NCBI RefSeq assembly: GCF_030077735.1
Contig: NZ_JASJEU010000019.1
Location: 1 to 64,000 of the forward strand
DNA length: 64,000 nt
Source of the DNA: Gordonibacter faecis
GTDB lineage: Bacteria; Actinomycetota; Coriobacteriia; Coriobacteriales; Eggerthellaceae
Direction of reading: 5' to 3'
Shown here in pieces: positions 1 through 8,322 of this stretch. The number at the start of each line of letters is the position of its first letter. Positions within the stretch are counted from its first letter, which is position 1. A program made the position numbers and the translations under genes. The notes under the pieces were generated by a model. That model was not told the origin of the DNA, ran no database searches, and saw nothing but the letters and a program-made list of their open reading frames with translations.

Positions 1-35
1 GCTGCTGGGTGAGTGGTAGCTGTTGTTGCTGATGT

Positions 36-62
36 GAGGGGACCTGGGGGTCCTCTTTTTTT
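36..62 (+). terminator. Probable intrinsic terminator of an upstream gene
   Basis: A short GC-rich hairpin (left arm 38-44, right arm 49-55, one mismatch) is followed by seven T residues at 56-62. It would end a + strand gene lying left of the window. Confidence 0.6.
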
Positions 63-65
63 GTT

Positions 66-76
66 GGGGGGGGGGG
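66..76. repeat. Poly-G tract (11 G) upstream of the lectin/hydrolase gene
   Basis: Eleven consecutive G residues lie about 112 bases upstream of the start of the secreted ricin-lectin protein. Runs this long are prone to slipped-strand length changes. Whether length affects expression is unknown. Confidence 0.7.
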
Positions 77-188
77 ACTCTTGTTGGGCCTGAAAGGGGC
101 TAAGAAGGGCCTTCCGGGGGCTTGCTAGTGTTGCTTGATGAGTGACGACCTGGGTTTTTGCTATACTGAGACAGTGATTAGGGGAGGG

Positions 189-2636
189 ATGATTGCTGTG
201 GGTGGTAGGTGGACGCGGGCTCTGTCGGGGGCGTTGGCTGTTCTGCTGGTAGCGATGAGCGCGGTGGGATTTCCGGCGCGGGTCTTTGCGACTGAGGGTG
301 CCGTGACTGGTGATTTTGCAACGTCTGAGAACGATTCTTCCACCCCTTCTTCCGATGATTCTGATGGGTCCGTAACGGATCCTTCTGACCACTCTCAAAC
401 TGATACTGACATTCCTGATGGTGAAGGCAACACCGATACGCCTGTTCCCGATCCTGAGATAAACGAAGGCGACGGTGCGGGTGAAGTGACTGCGCCTGCT
501 GCGGAGAAAGCATCTGCTGAAGTCGAGGCGGTAACGCTGGAGACAGAACAGGCGGATAAGGAGCCGGCTGCAGATAAGGAAGCGGTGGTGAAAGAGGGTG
601 CTTATGTGGTTCGAAGCGCTCTTGATCCGCAGTTTGTGCTTGATGTGGCGCTTGCTTCCGTGAATGATGGCGCGAATGTGCAGCTCTATCATGCCAACAA
701 CACGCTGGCGCAGCGGTTTTGGGTAACGCGCCACGAGAATGGCACCTACCGCATTCAGTCGGTGCTTTCGGGGAAGGCGCTCGACGTGGAAGGTGGCGGT
801 ACAGCCTCGGGAACAAACGTGCAGCAGTGGACGTATACGGCGGGTAACCTCAACCAGAGTTGGACCCTCCTGGCGAATGAGGACGGAAGCGTCACGTTCA
901 AATCGCGGACGAACGGGCTGGTTTTGGACGTGTGCGCAGGTGAAGCGCACAATGGCACGAACGTGCAAATGTGGGAGGCGAACGAGTCGCCGGCCCAGTG
1001 CTTTACGCTGGAGCCCGTCGATACTGTGGTGCCGGGCGTGTATACCTTGGCAGCTTCGTCCGACACGTCGAGCGTGGTTGATATCGCGTCGGGGTCGCAG
1101 GCAGTAGGTGCCCGTGTTCAGGTGTGGTCGCGCAACGATTCACCGGCTCAGAAGTTTCAGCTAGAGAAGGCGACGGACGCCTCGTGGTTCTGTTTGCGCT
1201 CGCTGTGTTCAGGGCTGCTTCTGACGGCTACTGAGGATGCGGTGACGCAGGAAGAAGAGCCCGAAGAAGGCCCTGCTCCCACTCAGCGTTGGGAGGCGCT
1301 CATGGGACCTTGGGGCCTTATGGTGGTAAACGCGGAAACGGGGGACGCGCTGAGTGCTGCTGGTATGGTCTCAGGCGCTGATATGGGGACCGCCGAGCCG
1401 GGAAGTGTCTCTTTCCAGTCATTCTGCCTGATAGCGGTGGAGGTGCTGTCGGAGGGTACCTACATGATTTCGTGTGCGGCAGATGGGCGCATGCTTGATG
1501 TGGCGGGCGGCTCATTTGATGTGGGCGCAAACGTGCAGGTGTACAGCGATAACGGCACCGGAGCCCAGCGTTGGATGGTGGAGCCGGCGGGCAACGGCTA
1601 CGTGAGGCTGGTGAACGCCAAGACGCGCCGTGCGCTCGACGTGCAGGGCGCGGGAGCGGTAGACGAAACGAACGTGCATGCTTGGATTTCGGCATCGGGC
1701 AATGTCGCTCAGCTGTTCCGACCTGTTCCCACGGGCGATGGGTTCTATTACCTGGAATCGGCGTGTGGCGGCTTGAATGTGGACGTGGCAGGAGCGGGCG
1801 GCTGGGATGGCGCCAACGTGCAGATATATACCCCGAATCAGACGGCGGCACAGAAGTTTCGCTTCATTCCGGCTGCCTATACCTACACCACGGATGATGT
1901 GCGCGGGGGTATCGGCACGGCGGATGGATGGTGGGGCGTGACCTCATTTGGCGGCTACGAGCCAAGCGGGCCGGTGCTGGATGCGCTGTGGCGCGCGGCG
2001 GATGGCGTGCGCAACGTGGGCTATGACGTGGGCTTTATCATGATTGATGTCAAAACGGGACAGGGCGTTGCCTGCAATCCCGACCGCGCGTTCTTCTCGG
2101 CCAGCACTATCAAGGGGCCGTATGTTGCAAGCCTGGCGGCAACTAATCCCTCAAGGCTGCTGCGTTGGGCGGGGACGATGGAGCTGGCGATACGCATTTC
2201 CAGCAATGAGGCGTACGAGAGTTTGCGTTATAACTTCGGCGCGGGTGGTATGTGGACGTGGTGCGCCGAGGCGGGTGTGGATACCTCGATGGCAAACACC
2301 TGGTATCCGCACTACTCGGCGCGTGATCTGGTGAAACTGTGGACCAAGAACTACGAGTTTTTCACCGGCGGCGGGAACGGCTCGTGGGTGGGATCGTGGT
2401 ATCAATCGCCGCTTAATTCGATGATCAGCGCCGATTTGGGCCCCTATTACACCACGCAGACGAAGCCAGGGTGGCTCGCCGACTACGACCTGGCTGCAAC
2501 CAACGATGCCGGCATCGTATGGGCAGGGGACCGCCCCTATTTGGTAGCCATTTTAACAAATGCTCCCTATCAGCTATCGATCCTCCACCCCATCATCTGG
2601 GCCATCGAAGACGCCCACAAAGAGATGGTGCAGTAG
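189..2636 (+). CDS. Secreted ricin-type lectin repeat protein with C-terminal serine hydrolase (beta-lactamase-like) domain
   Basis: The 815-residue protein starts with a signal peptide (about 1-35, ending GFPARVFA) and an acidic Ser/Thr/Asp/Glu-rich linker (about 35-130). Ricin-B/RICIN_14-like repeats follow to about residue 590, recognisable by recurring Q-x-W/F motifs such as AQRFWV, NQSWTL, AQKFQL and AQRWMV. The last about 220 residues resemble a class A beta-lactamase/D-Ala-D-Ala peptidase fold: S-T-I-K at about 639-642 fits the SxxK nucleophile motif and S-S-N at about 671-673 fits SxN. Likely role: a carbohydrate-anchored cell-wall or glycan-associated serine hydrolase outside the cell; the substrate is unknown. 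An ATG at 138 or TTG at 135 would extend the frame, but the start at 189 gives the cleaner signal peptide. Confidence 0.8.
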   Translation: MIAVGGRWTRALSGALAVLLVAMSAVGFPARVFATEGAVTGDFATSENDSSTPSSDDSDGSVTDPSDHSQTDTDIPDGEGNTDTPVPDPEINEGDGAGEVTAPAAEKASAEVEAVTLETEQADKEPAADKEAVVKEGAYVVRSALDPQFVLDVALASVNDGANVQLYHANNTLAQRFWVTRHENGTYRIQSVLSGKALDVEGGGTASGTNVQQWTYTAGNLNQSWTLLANEDGSVTFKSRTNGLVLDVCAGEAHNGTNVQMWEANESPAQCFTLEPVDTVVPGVYTLAASSDTSSVVDIASGSQAVGARVQVWSRNDSPAQKFQLEKATDASWFCLRSLCSGLLLTATEDAVTQEEEPEEGPAPTQRWEALMGPWGLMVVNAETGDALSAAGMVSGADMGTAEPGSVSFQSFCLIAVEVLSEGTYMISCAADGRMLDVAGGSFDVGANVQVYSDNGTGAQRWMVEPAGNGYVRLVNAKTRRALDVQGAGAVDETNVHAWISASGNVAQLFRPVPTGDGFYYLESACGGLNVDVAGAGGWDGANVQIYTPNQTAAQKFRFIPAAYTYTTDDVRGGIGTADGWWGVTSFGGYEPSGPVLDALWRAADGVRNVGYDVGFIMIDVKTGQGVACNPDRAFFSASTIKGPYVASLAATNPSRLLRWAGTMELAIRISSNEAYESLRYNFGAGGMWTWCAEAGVDTSMANTWYPHYSARDLVKLWTKNYEFFTGGGNGSWVGSWYQSPLNSMISADLGPYYTTQTKPGWLADYDLAATNDAGIVWAGDRPYLVAILTNAPYQLSILHPIIWAIEDAHKEMVQ

Positions 2637-2658
2637 CAAGAAAACTTGTGGTGTACTG

Positions 2659-2685
2659 GCTAGCGCGATAGCGCGTCACACTTTT
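2659..2685 (-). repeat. Dispersed REP-like palindromic element, copy A
   Basis: On the minus strand this reads AAAAGTGTGACGCGCTAT followed by CGCGCTAGC. It matches copy C (59583-59609) at 26 of 27 positions and copy B (42461-42482) apart from a 2-base gap. All three lie between genes, and each contains a GCGCG-type inner palindrome. Confidence 0.7.
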
Positions 2686-2720
2686 GTGTGGCGGGAGGGG
2701 GCTTTATTGCAGCCATAAGA

Positions 2721-2755
2721 AAAGGCCTGATCGGCGTGGTGCTGATCAGGCCTTT
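2721..2755. terminator. Bidirectional terminator between convergent genes
   Basis: Perfect 12-bp arms AAAGGCCTGATC (2721-2732) and GATCAGGCCTTT (2744-2755), with A-rich and T-containing flanks, lie between the lectin gene (+) and the GH25 gene (-). A run of nine G residues follows at 2765-2773. Confidence 0.8.
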
Positions 2756-2782
2756 GGTGGTTCTGGGGGGGGGTGGCTTGCT

Positions 2783-4243
2783 TTATCCGCCGAGGACGTC
2801 GCGGTGGAGCATCGTTATCATTTTGGACATGGCGCTGCGCAGGGCGGTTCCTTGGGGTTGTACGTAGCTGGTGCCATTCGCCACTACGCCGGAGATAAGT
2901 TTGTTATCCACAGCCCATCCCAGGCGCGTGCGGGCCCAGTCGGAAACCTCTTGCGAGCCAGCGATGGCGTTCAGTGCCGAGCCCGTGGAACTGATGTCGA
3001 CGCCACCCACCTTGGAGGCGTAGTTCGCCAGCATGACGGCCAACTGCTCGCGACTGACCGGGTCCTCGGGGCCGAAGGTGCGGTATACGCCGTCATCGTC
3101 TCGGTAGCCATTGATGATACCCTTCGAGCGCGCCCAACTGATGGCGGGGCCATAGTACCAGCTGTAGTCCACGTCGTCGAAGTACGGCGCATCAACCAGG
3201 GCGCCGCCCGCCATGCGGTGCAGGATGGTGGCCACCTGGCCGCGCGTGATGGGGTCGTTCGGGCCGAACAGGCCGGAGTCGCTGTACGTGCCCATGAGGC
3301 CGGTCTTCGTCACGTAGTCGAACATGCCGCTCGTGTAGTACCAATCGGTGCGAGACACATCAGCGGGGATGTCGGCGAGCAAGAAGTCAATATCGACGGA
3401 GCCTTCGATGCCGTCAATCGTGCCGTGCTGTGTGGCCTGCCAAGTCTTGTAGGTTCCCGCGTAGTCGCAGGTGACGTTGTACTGCGCAACCCAGCGCTCC
3501 CAGGAATTGAACACGGGGTCGGTCAGGTAATTGTCCCACCAGTACAGGTTCGCGTACACGCCCGCGTCGTATCCGGCAGCCTCAATGCGCGTGCAGAACG
3601 TTTGCGCAATCGAAGCGAGCAGGCTGCGGTTTGCGACGTTCCCGAGATGGTTTTCTTCCAAGTCCAGGTAGACGGGGAAGGCCGGATTGTGACCCTTGAG
3701 CAGGCGAAACACATGGTCAGCTTCGCTGCGGGCATCCTCCACAGACTCAGCGTAGGAGTAGAGGTAGACGCCATAGGGAATGCCCAGGCGCTCGCACTCG
3801 GAAACATTGCGCTTCCAGTATTTGTCGTCTTGATCGGTATAGTCATTGCCGTATCCGCAGCGGATGAGGGCGAAGTCCACGCCATCGGCTTTGACGGCTT
3901 CCCAGTCGATTTCCTTGGCATGCTCGCTCACGTCGATACCGCGCTGAATGGCGCCGTAGATGGGGGTTCCGTCGCTGCTGACGTAGTAGCCTTCGCTGTT
4001 CTTAGTCCAGGCGGGCGTGCTGGCGGAAAGGGAGATGCCCTCGTCAAGCACGATGGGCTGGCCATCGCTGAAGCGCCAGCTGTTCTCAAGGCGGCCGCTT
4101 TGCGGGGCCGGTGCATCGGTGGCTTCAGCGCTCACGGAAGGGGCGTCGGAAGCTGGTTCAGCCGCAAAAGCGGCGGTGGGGGCGAGGCCCAAGGCTAGGG
4201 TAGCTGAAAGGGCAATGCTGGTAAGGGATTTTGGTGCGCTCAC
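2783..4243 (-). CDS. Secreted GH25 muramidase (lysozyme) with three SLH domains
   Basis: The 486-residue protein begins at a GTG preceded by GAAGGAG at good spacing; the longer open frame to 4432 lacks such a site and would bury the signal peptide. A signal sequence (SLTSIALSATLALGLAPTAAFAA) is followed by a GH25 domain at about 100-290 with GIDVSEH near its start and the DFALIRCGYG and YLDLEEN segments. Three S-layer-homology repeats occupy about 300-486 (motifs ITRGQVATILHRM, VSREQLAVMLANY, LRSAMSKMITMLHR). Expected role: hydrolysis of peptidoglycan beta-1,4 links by an enzyme held on the wall by SLH binding to secondary polymers. It faces the lectin gene tail-to-tail. Confidence 0.9.
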   Translation of the reverse strand: MSAPKSLTSIALSATLALGLAPTAAFAAEPASDAPSVSAEATDAPAPQSGRLENSWRFSDGQPIVLDEGISLSASTPAWTKNSEGYYVSSDGTPIYGAIQRGIDVSEHAKEIDWEAVKADGVDFALIRCGYGNDYTDQDDKYWKRNVSECERLGIPYGVYLYSYAESVEDARSEADHVFRLLKGHNPAFPVYLDLEENHLGNVANRSLLASIAQTFCTRIEAAGYDAGVYANLYWWDNYLTDPVFNSWERWVAQYNVTCDYAGTYKTWQATQHGTIDGIEGSVDIDFLLADIPADVSRTDWYYTSGMFDYVTKTGLMGTYSDSGLFGPNDPITRGQVATILHRMAGGALVDAPYFDDVDYSWYYGPAISWARSKGIINGYRDDDGVYRTFGPEDPVSREQLAVMLANYASKVGGVDISSTGSALNAIAGSQEVSDWARTRLGWAVDNKLISGVVANGTSYVQPQGTALRSAMSKMITMLHRDVLGG

Positions 4244-4481
4244 AAGGAACTCCTTCGAACGGCCGGCGGGCGTTCGTCCACGCGGCAAAGCGGATACGCG
4301 AGGTGAGAGCAGTGCTCGCGCCTTTCTTTTATACCACGTTTTCAGGAGGCTTGCGGGAGGGTAACGCCGAAACCGCATGATTTCGACGGTGCTGGGTACC
4401 CCGTGTATGGGTGCCGACCAGGCGCAAAGCACAGTAACACTTACGCGGCGCGAAAAGCGCCCTATGCACGAAAAGGCAGCC

Positions 4482-6335
4482 CTAGGAATCTTTCTGGTTT
4501 GCGCGCATGGCTTTCACGACGGCTTTGCCCAGCATCTGGCGGTCGAGCTTGTTGAAGCGCGTGTCGCCGCCGAGGAAGGTGAGGTGCCGCACCGCGCCTT
4601 CTTTCTTCTCGATGTAGGAGAGGGCGTGGGCCACGCTGTCGAGGTTCTGCGGGTCGGCTAACAGGAAGGCCGAGTTCGTCTTGCCAGCGTAGGCACCTCC
4701 CGCAAACGCGTCGAAGGGGTTCCACACCGATGACACGATGAGGCGGTCGATGCTGATGCCGTCGCCCTCGATGTCGCCCGAGGTCATAAGGTTGTTGATA
4801 AGCTCGTTGGCGTGGTAGGCGCTGTTGCCGCACACGCGCTGGGTGCGCACGCCGCGCGCTTCGCACGCTTCCAGGAAAGCATCCGGCACGTGATAGCTGC
4901 CGCCCAGCACAAGCAAGCGGCTGAACTGGCCCGATTGCAAGGCCTGCGCGGTGTCGTCGCCCACAACGCCGTTCGAGGCAACGAAGAACACCGGCACCTT
5001 CTTTTGGAACAGGTAGGGCGAAAACGAGATGAGGTCGCCCGTGCAGCCGTCGTACGTGATGATGGCGGTGCTGCCCCAGTGTCCCTGCTGCTGGCCGAAG
5101 CGGTAGAGGGAAAGCGCAATCTCAGCGGCGGTGCGGCCTTCCACGCGCGTCACTTCAATGGTGGGACCACACGCCTCGCGCACATCTTCCACGACGCGTT
5201 CGGAAGCAATGTCTTCGCTGCCCAACACGACAACGCGGTGGGGCTGAAGCTGGCTCAGTGCCTGCGCGGTCACGTCGGGCAGGCCGTCAGGCTTGGTGAG
5301 CAGCACCGGCGCGTCCATGACACCCGAAAGCCCCGTGGCCGCCATGCAGGGGGAAGCTAGTTCGCCCGGTGCCAGGATGACCGAGCCGCCCGGGGCGAAC
5401 CCGCACTTCTCCACGAGGCGGGTCGCCGTGCCGTAGCGGCTTTCGCCGCCGATGACATCAATGAGGTCGTCAGGCACGGTTACGTCTTCGTTCAGCAGGT
5501 TAAACACGTGCTCCTCGGCCTCGGCGCTGCCCACGTGTCCGCCCAGCACGCGGTACACGCGGCAGACATCCTTCGCCGAACCCAGCATGCGGGTGTGGCC
5601 CTTCTCAATCCAGATGGCCTTGTTGCACAGGCGCTCTATCTGGTCGTTGTTGTGCGACACGATGAGCACGGTGACGTCGTGTTCCTTGATGAGTTGCGTG
5701 ATGCGTCGCTCGCACTTCTGCTGGAACATGAAGTCGCCGACCGAGAGCACCTCGTCCACAATGAGGATCTCGGGCACGATAACCGTGGCAATGGCAAACG
5801 CAATACGCGCCACCATGCCGGATGAGTAGTTTTTCATGGGCATGTCGAGGAACTTCTCAATTTCGGCGAAGTCCACAATCTCGTCGAAGTGCTGCTCGAT
5901 GAACTTCTTCGAGTAGCCCAGAAGCGCGCCGTTCAGGTAGATGTTCTCGCGCGCCGTCAATTCCAAGTCGAAGCCCGCGCCCAGCTCGATGAGCGGAGCA
6001 ATGTTGCCGTGGATGGAACACGTGCCCTTGGTGGGCTCCAGCACGCCGGCAATGATTTTCAGCATGGTGGACTTGCCCGAGCCGTTCGTACCCAGGATGC
6101 CGAATACGTCACCCTTCTTCACCTCGAAGGATACGTCGTCAAGCGCGCGGAATTCCTTGAAGCGCAACTCGCGGCGCGCCAGTGCGATGGCGTATTCCTT
6201 GAGGCTGTTCAGCTGCTCGCTGGCCATGTTGAAGATCATAGACACGTGGTCAACCTTCACCATGGTGGCGCGGTTGTCGTCAGCGAAAACGGGCGGCTGG
6301 GCAGCGAGGGGCGTGGTATTGACATTCTCGGGCAT
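4482..6335 (-). CDS. Polysaccharide-export ABC ATPase (Wzt/TagH-like) fused to cell-wall-binding repeat 2 domains
   Basis: The 617-residue protein has an N-terminal ABC ATPase: Walker A GTNGSGKST (about 82-90), signature YSSGM, and Walker B EILIVDEVLSVGD. This matches the glycan/teichoic-acid exporter subfamily. From about residue 295 to the end it looks like three cell-wall-binding repeat 2 units (PF04122 type; segments VVVLGSEDIASE, LLVLGGSYHVPDAFL, LTFLGGDTRFN). Those repeats normally sit on surface proteins, so the fusion is unusual. No membrane segment separates the parts, so the C-terminal region is probably cytoplasmic and could act like the Wzt glycan-recognition domain. The gene lies 9 bases downstream of the permease gene in a leftward operon. 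Confidence 0.88.
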   Translation of the reverse strand: MPENVNTTPLAAQPPVFADDNRATMVKVDHVSMIFNMASEQLNSLKEYAIALARRELRFKEFRALDDVSFEVKKGDVFGILGTNGSGKSTMLKIIAGVLEPTKGTCSIHGNIAPLIELGAGFDLELTARENIYLNGALLGYSKKFIEQHFDEIVDFAEIEKFLDMPMKNYSSGMVARIAFAIATVIVPEILIVDEVLSVGDFMFQQKCERRITQLIKEHDVTVLIVSHNNDQIERLCNKAIWIEKGHTRMLGSAKDVCRVYRVLGGHVGSAEAEEHVFNLLNEDVTVPDDLIDVIGGESRYGTATRLVEKCGFAPGGSVILAPGELASPCMAATGLSGVMDAPVLLTKPDGLPDVTAQALSQLQPHRVVVLGSEDIASERVVEDVREACGPTIEVTRVEGRTAAEIALSLYRFGQQQGHWGSTAIITYDGCTGDLISFSPYLFQKKVPVFFVASNGVVGDDTAQALQSGQFSRLLVLGGSYHVPDAFLEACEARGVRTQRVCGNSAYHANELINNLMTSGDIEGDGISIDRLIVSSVWNPFDAFAGGAYAGKTNSAFLLADPQNLDSVAHALSYIEKKEGAVRHLTFLGGDTRFNKLDRQMLGKAVVKAMRANQKDS

Positions 6336-6344
6336 GAAAACCGC

Positions 6345-7139
6345 CTAAACGTAAAGGATGAACTTCTTCTCGGAGGCCTTGAACACCAGCAGGCCCACAA
6401 CGAAGGTGACAAGCGCTATGCCCAGGCAGATAAGCTGCTCTTGCAGGCCGGGCATGGTGTTGTACATGGCGATGGAGCGGAAGTATGTGACGTAGTGGTA
6501 CATGGGGTTGAACACCTCGGCTGCCTGCAGCCATTCGGGAACCATGTCGATGGGGTAGAAGAGCGGGGTGGCGTACGTCCACGCGGTGATTACGACGCCC
6601 CAGAGATGGCACACGTCGCGGAAGAATACCGCCAGCGCGGATAGCAGCATGCCCAGCCCCGAGCAAAACAGCAGCATGAACACCAGAAGCAGTGGCAACG
6701 CGAGCAGGTTCCACGTGGGTGCTATCTGGAAAATCAGCATGACAATGACTACCGCAATGAGCGATATGGCGAAGTTCACCAACTGAAACAGCACTTTCTC
6801 CAGCGGAAAAATCATCTTCGACACGCGAACCTTTTTGATGAGGGGTGCGGAATCGAGGATGGAAGTCATCGCGCCGCTGGTTGAGTCGGCCATGAGCGCG
6901 AACAGCACGTTGCCGAGGATGAGGTACATGGGGAAGTTCGGTATATTGCCCCATTTGATCACGTTGGTGAACACGGCGGCCAGCACGCACATCATGAGCA
7001 GCGGGTTCAGTACCGACCACAGTACGCCAAGCACGCTGCGGCGGTACTTAAGCTTGAAGTCCTTCGACACAAGCGAGGTCATGGTGAACCAGTTGCGCTT
7101 GAAGTCGCTTTTGGTGCGTGTTGTCTGCATCGGCGGCAT
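6345..7139 (-). CDS. ABC-2 type polysaccharide export permease (Wzm/TagG-like)
   Basis: The 264-residue integral membrane protein has an N-terminal amphipathic stretch and about six hydrophobic segments. The motif DFKLKYRRSVLGVLWSVLNPL is typical of O-antigen/teichoic-acid ABC-2 permeases. The start at 7139 lies directly after the glycosyltransferase stop codon; ATG at 7130 with an AGGA at 7143-7140 is an alternative. It should form the membrane channel for the ATPase encoded next and export an undecaprenyl-linked glycan. Confidence 0.9.
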   Translation of the reverse strand: MPPMQTTRTKSDFKRNWFTMTSLVSKDFKLKYRRSVLGVLWSVLNPLLMMCVLAAVFTNVIKWGNIPNFPMYLILGNVLFALMADSTSGAMTSILDSAPLIKKVRVSKMIFPLEKVLFQLVNFAISLIAVVIVMLIFQIAPTWNLLALPLLLVFMLLFCSGLGMLLSALAVFFRDVCHLWGVVITAWTYATPLFYPIDMVPEWLQAAEVFNPMYHYVTYFRSIAMYNTMPGLQEQLICLGIALVTFVVGLLVFKASEKKFILYV

Positions 7140-7140
7140 C

Positions 7141-8121
7141 CTAGCGGTTCTCGCGTCGCAGCGCCTCGTAGGCACGGAGCACATCGAGTTCGTACTGCTT
7201 GCGCGAGCCCTTCACCACGGTGTCAAGGATAAGACCGCACGAGTAAGCCAGAATGCCCACAAACACGAGCGCCACCGCAAGCAGCGCCGAGGGCAGTTTC
7301 GGCACGAGCCCCGTGGCCGCAAACTCGGCGATGACGGGGATGCCGGCAATGAGGCCCAGCACGCAGAATAGCAGCGCCACCCAGCTGAACAGGGCAAGCG
7401 GGCGGTAGTCCTTGAACAGCGACAGAATCATCATGAGCACTTTCATGCCGTCCGAGAACGTGTTCAGCTTGGACTCGGACCCTTCAGGGCGGTCGCGGTA
7501 ATCGATGGGCACTTCAACGATGCGCCAGCGCTTGTCCACCGCGTGGATGGAAAGTTCGGTCTCAATCTCAAAGCCGGGCGAGAGTACCGGCATGGTTTTC
7601 GCGAACACGGCGTTGTAGGCACGATAGCCCGTCATGACGTCGGAGAATTCGAACCCATAAATCCACTTGATGAGTCGACGCACCAGGTTGTTGCCGAAGC
7701 CGTGGAAGGCGCGGTCGTTCTCTTCGCCGTAGGTGCCGTTGGAGAGGCGATCGCCCACCGTCATGTCGGCTTCGTCGGCCATGAGCGGCGCGAGCAGCGC
7801 CGGCGCGGACTCGGCGGGGTAGGTGTCGTCGCCGTCTACCATAATATAGTAGTCGGCATCGATGTCGCGCATCATCTGACGCACCACGTTGCCCTTGCCC
7901 TGGCGGCGCTCGACGCGCACCACGGCGCCATGTTCGGCCGCGATGGCACCCGTGTTGTCGGTGGAGTTGTTGTCGTACACATAAATAACGGCTTCGGGCA
8001 GGGCTTTCTTGAAGTCGTCGACCACTTTGCCGATGGTGATGGCCTCGTTGTAGCAGGGGATGAGCACCGCCACCGTGCCCTTGTTTGCGCGTGTGCGTGA
8101 CGCCTCGGTTACCTGTTGCAC
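7141..8121 (-). CDS. Membrane-anchored family 2 glycosyltransferase (GtrB/DPM1-like)
   Basis: The 326-residue protein has a GT2 domain with VLIPCYNEA, the DxD-type metal/nucleotide site MVDGDDTYP, and a C-terminal part with two predicted membrane helices. This is the layout of polyprenyl-phosphate glycosyltransferases (GtrB, ArnC, DPM1). The GTG start at 8121 is preferred because AGGAG lies 7 bases upstream; the ATG at 8169 has no visible ribosome-binding site. Expected reaction: transfer of a sugar from a nucleotide donor to undecaprenyl phosphate. It heads the export operon, and a GtrA-type protein at 10.6 kb could be its flippase partner. Confidence 0.88.
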   Translation of the reverse strand: MQQVTEASRTRANKGTVAVLIPCYNEAITIGKVVDDFKKALPEAVIYVYDNNSTDNTGAIAAEHGAVVRVERRQGKGNVVRQMMRDIDADYYIMVDGDDTYPAESAPALLAPLMADEADMTVGDRLSNGTYGEENDRAFHGFGNNLVRRLIKWIYGFEFSDVMTGYRAYNAVFAKTMPVLSPGFEIETELSIHAVDKRWRIVEVPIDYRDRPEGSESKLNTFSDGMKVLMMILSLFKDYRPLALFSWVALLFCVLGLIAGIPVIAEFAATGLVPKLPSALLAVALVFVGILAYSCGLILDTVVKGSRKQYELDVLRAYEALRRENR

Positions 8122-8256
8122 GTGTTGCTCCTGTTCGTTCGGTTCGAATATCGTACCCGAAAGGTGCATGCGATGCCAGACACACCACTCATTTTCCGGA
8201 TGAACCGCGGTTGTTGAGCCGTTGCCGCGCGGTTACGAACGGCTGAAACCCCTCAT

Positions 8257-8264
8257 GGTAGAAT
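8257..8264 (+). promoter_or_regulatory. Possible extended -10 promoter for the hybrid kinase
   Basis: TGG followed by TAGAAT (8259-8264) looks like an extended -10 element about 60 bases before the kinase start. No good -35 is visible. Confidence 0.35.
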
Positions 8265-8322
8265 CGGGGCGCCGGCTTCTCCCCAAGCCCCGTACCCGAT
8301 CGGACAGGTGGCTTTTTCGCTC

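Noticed and set aside
2684..4198. Long + strand open frame opposite the GH25 gene
   Set aside because: Antisense shadow of a high-G+C gene; the product is low-complexity and lacks domain motifs, whereas the minus strand encodes a clear muramidase.
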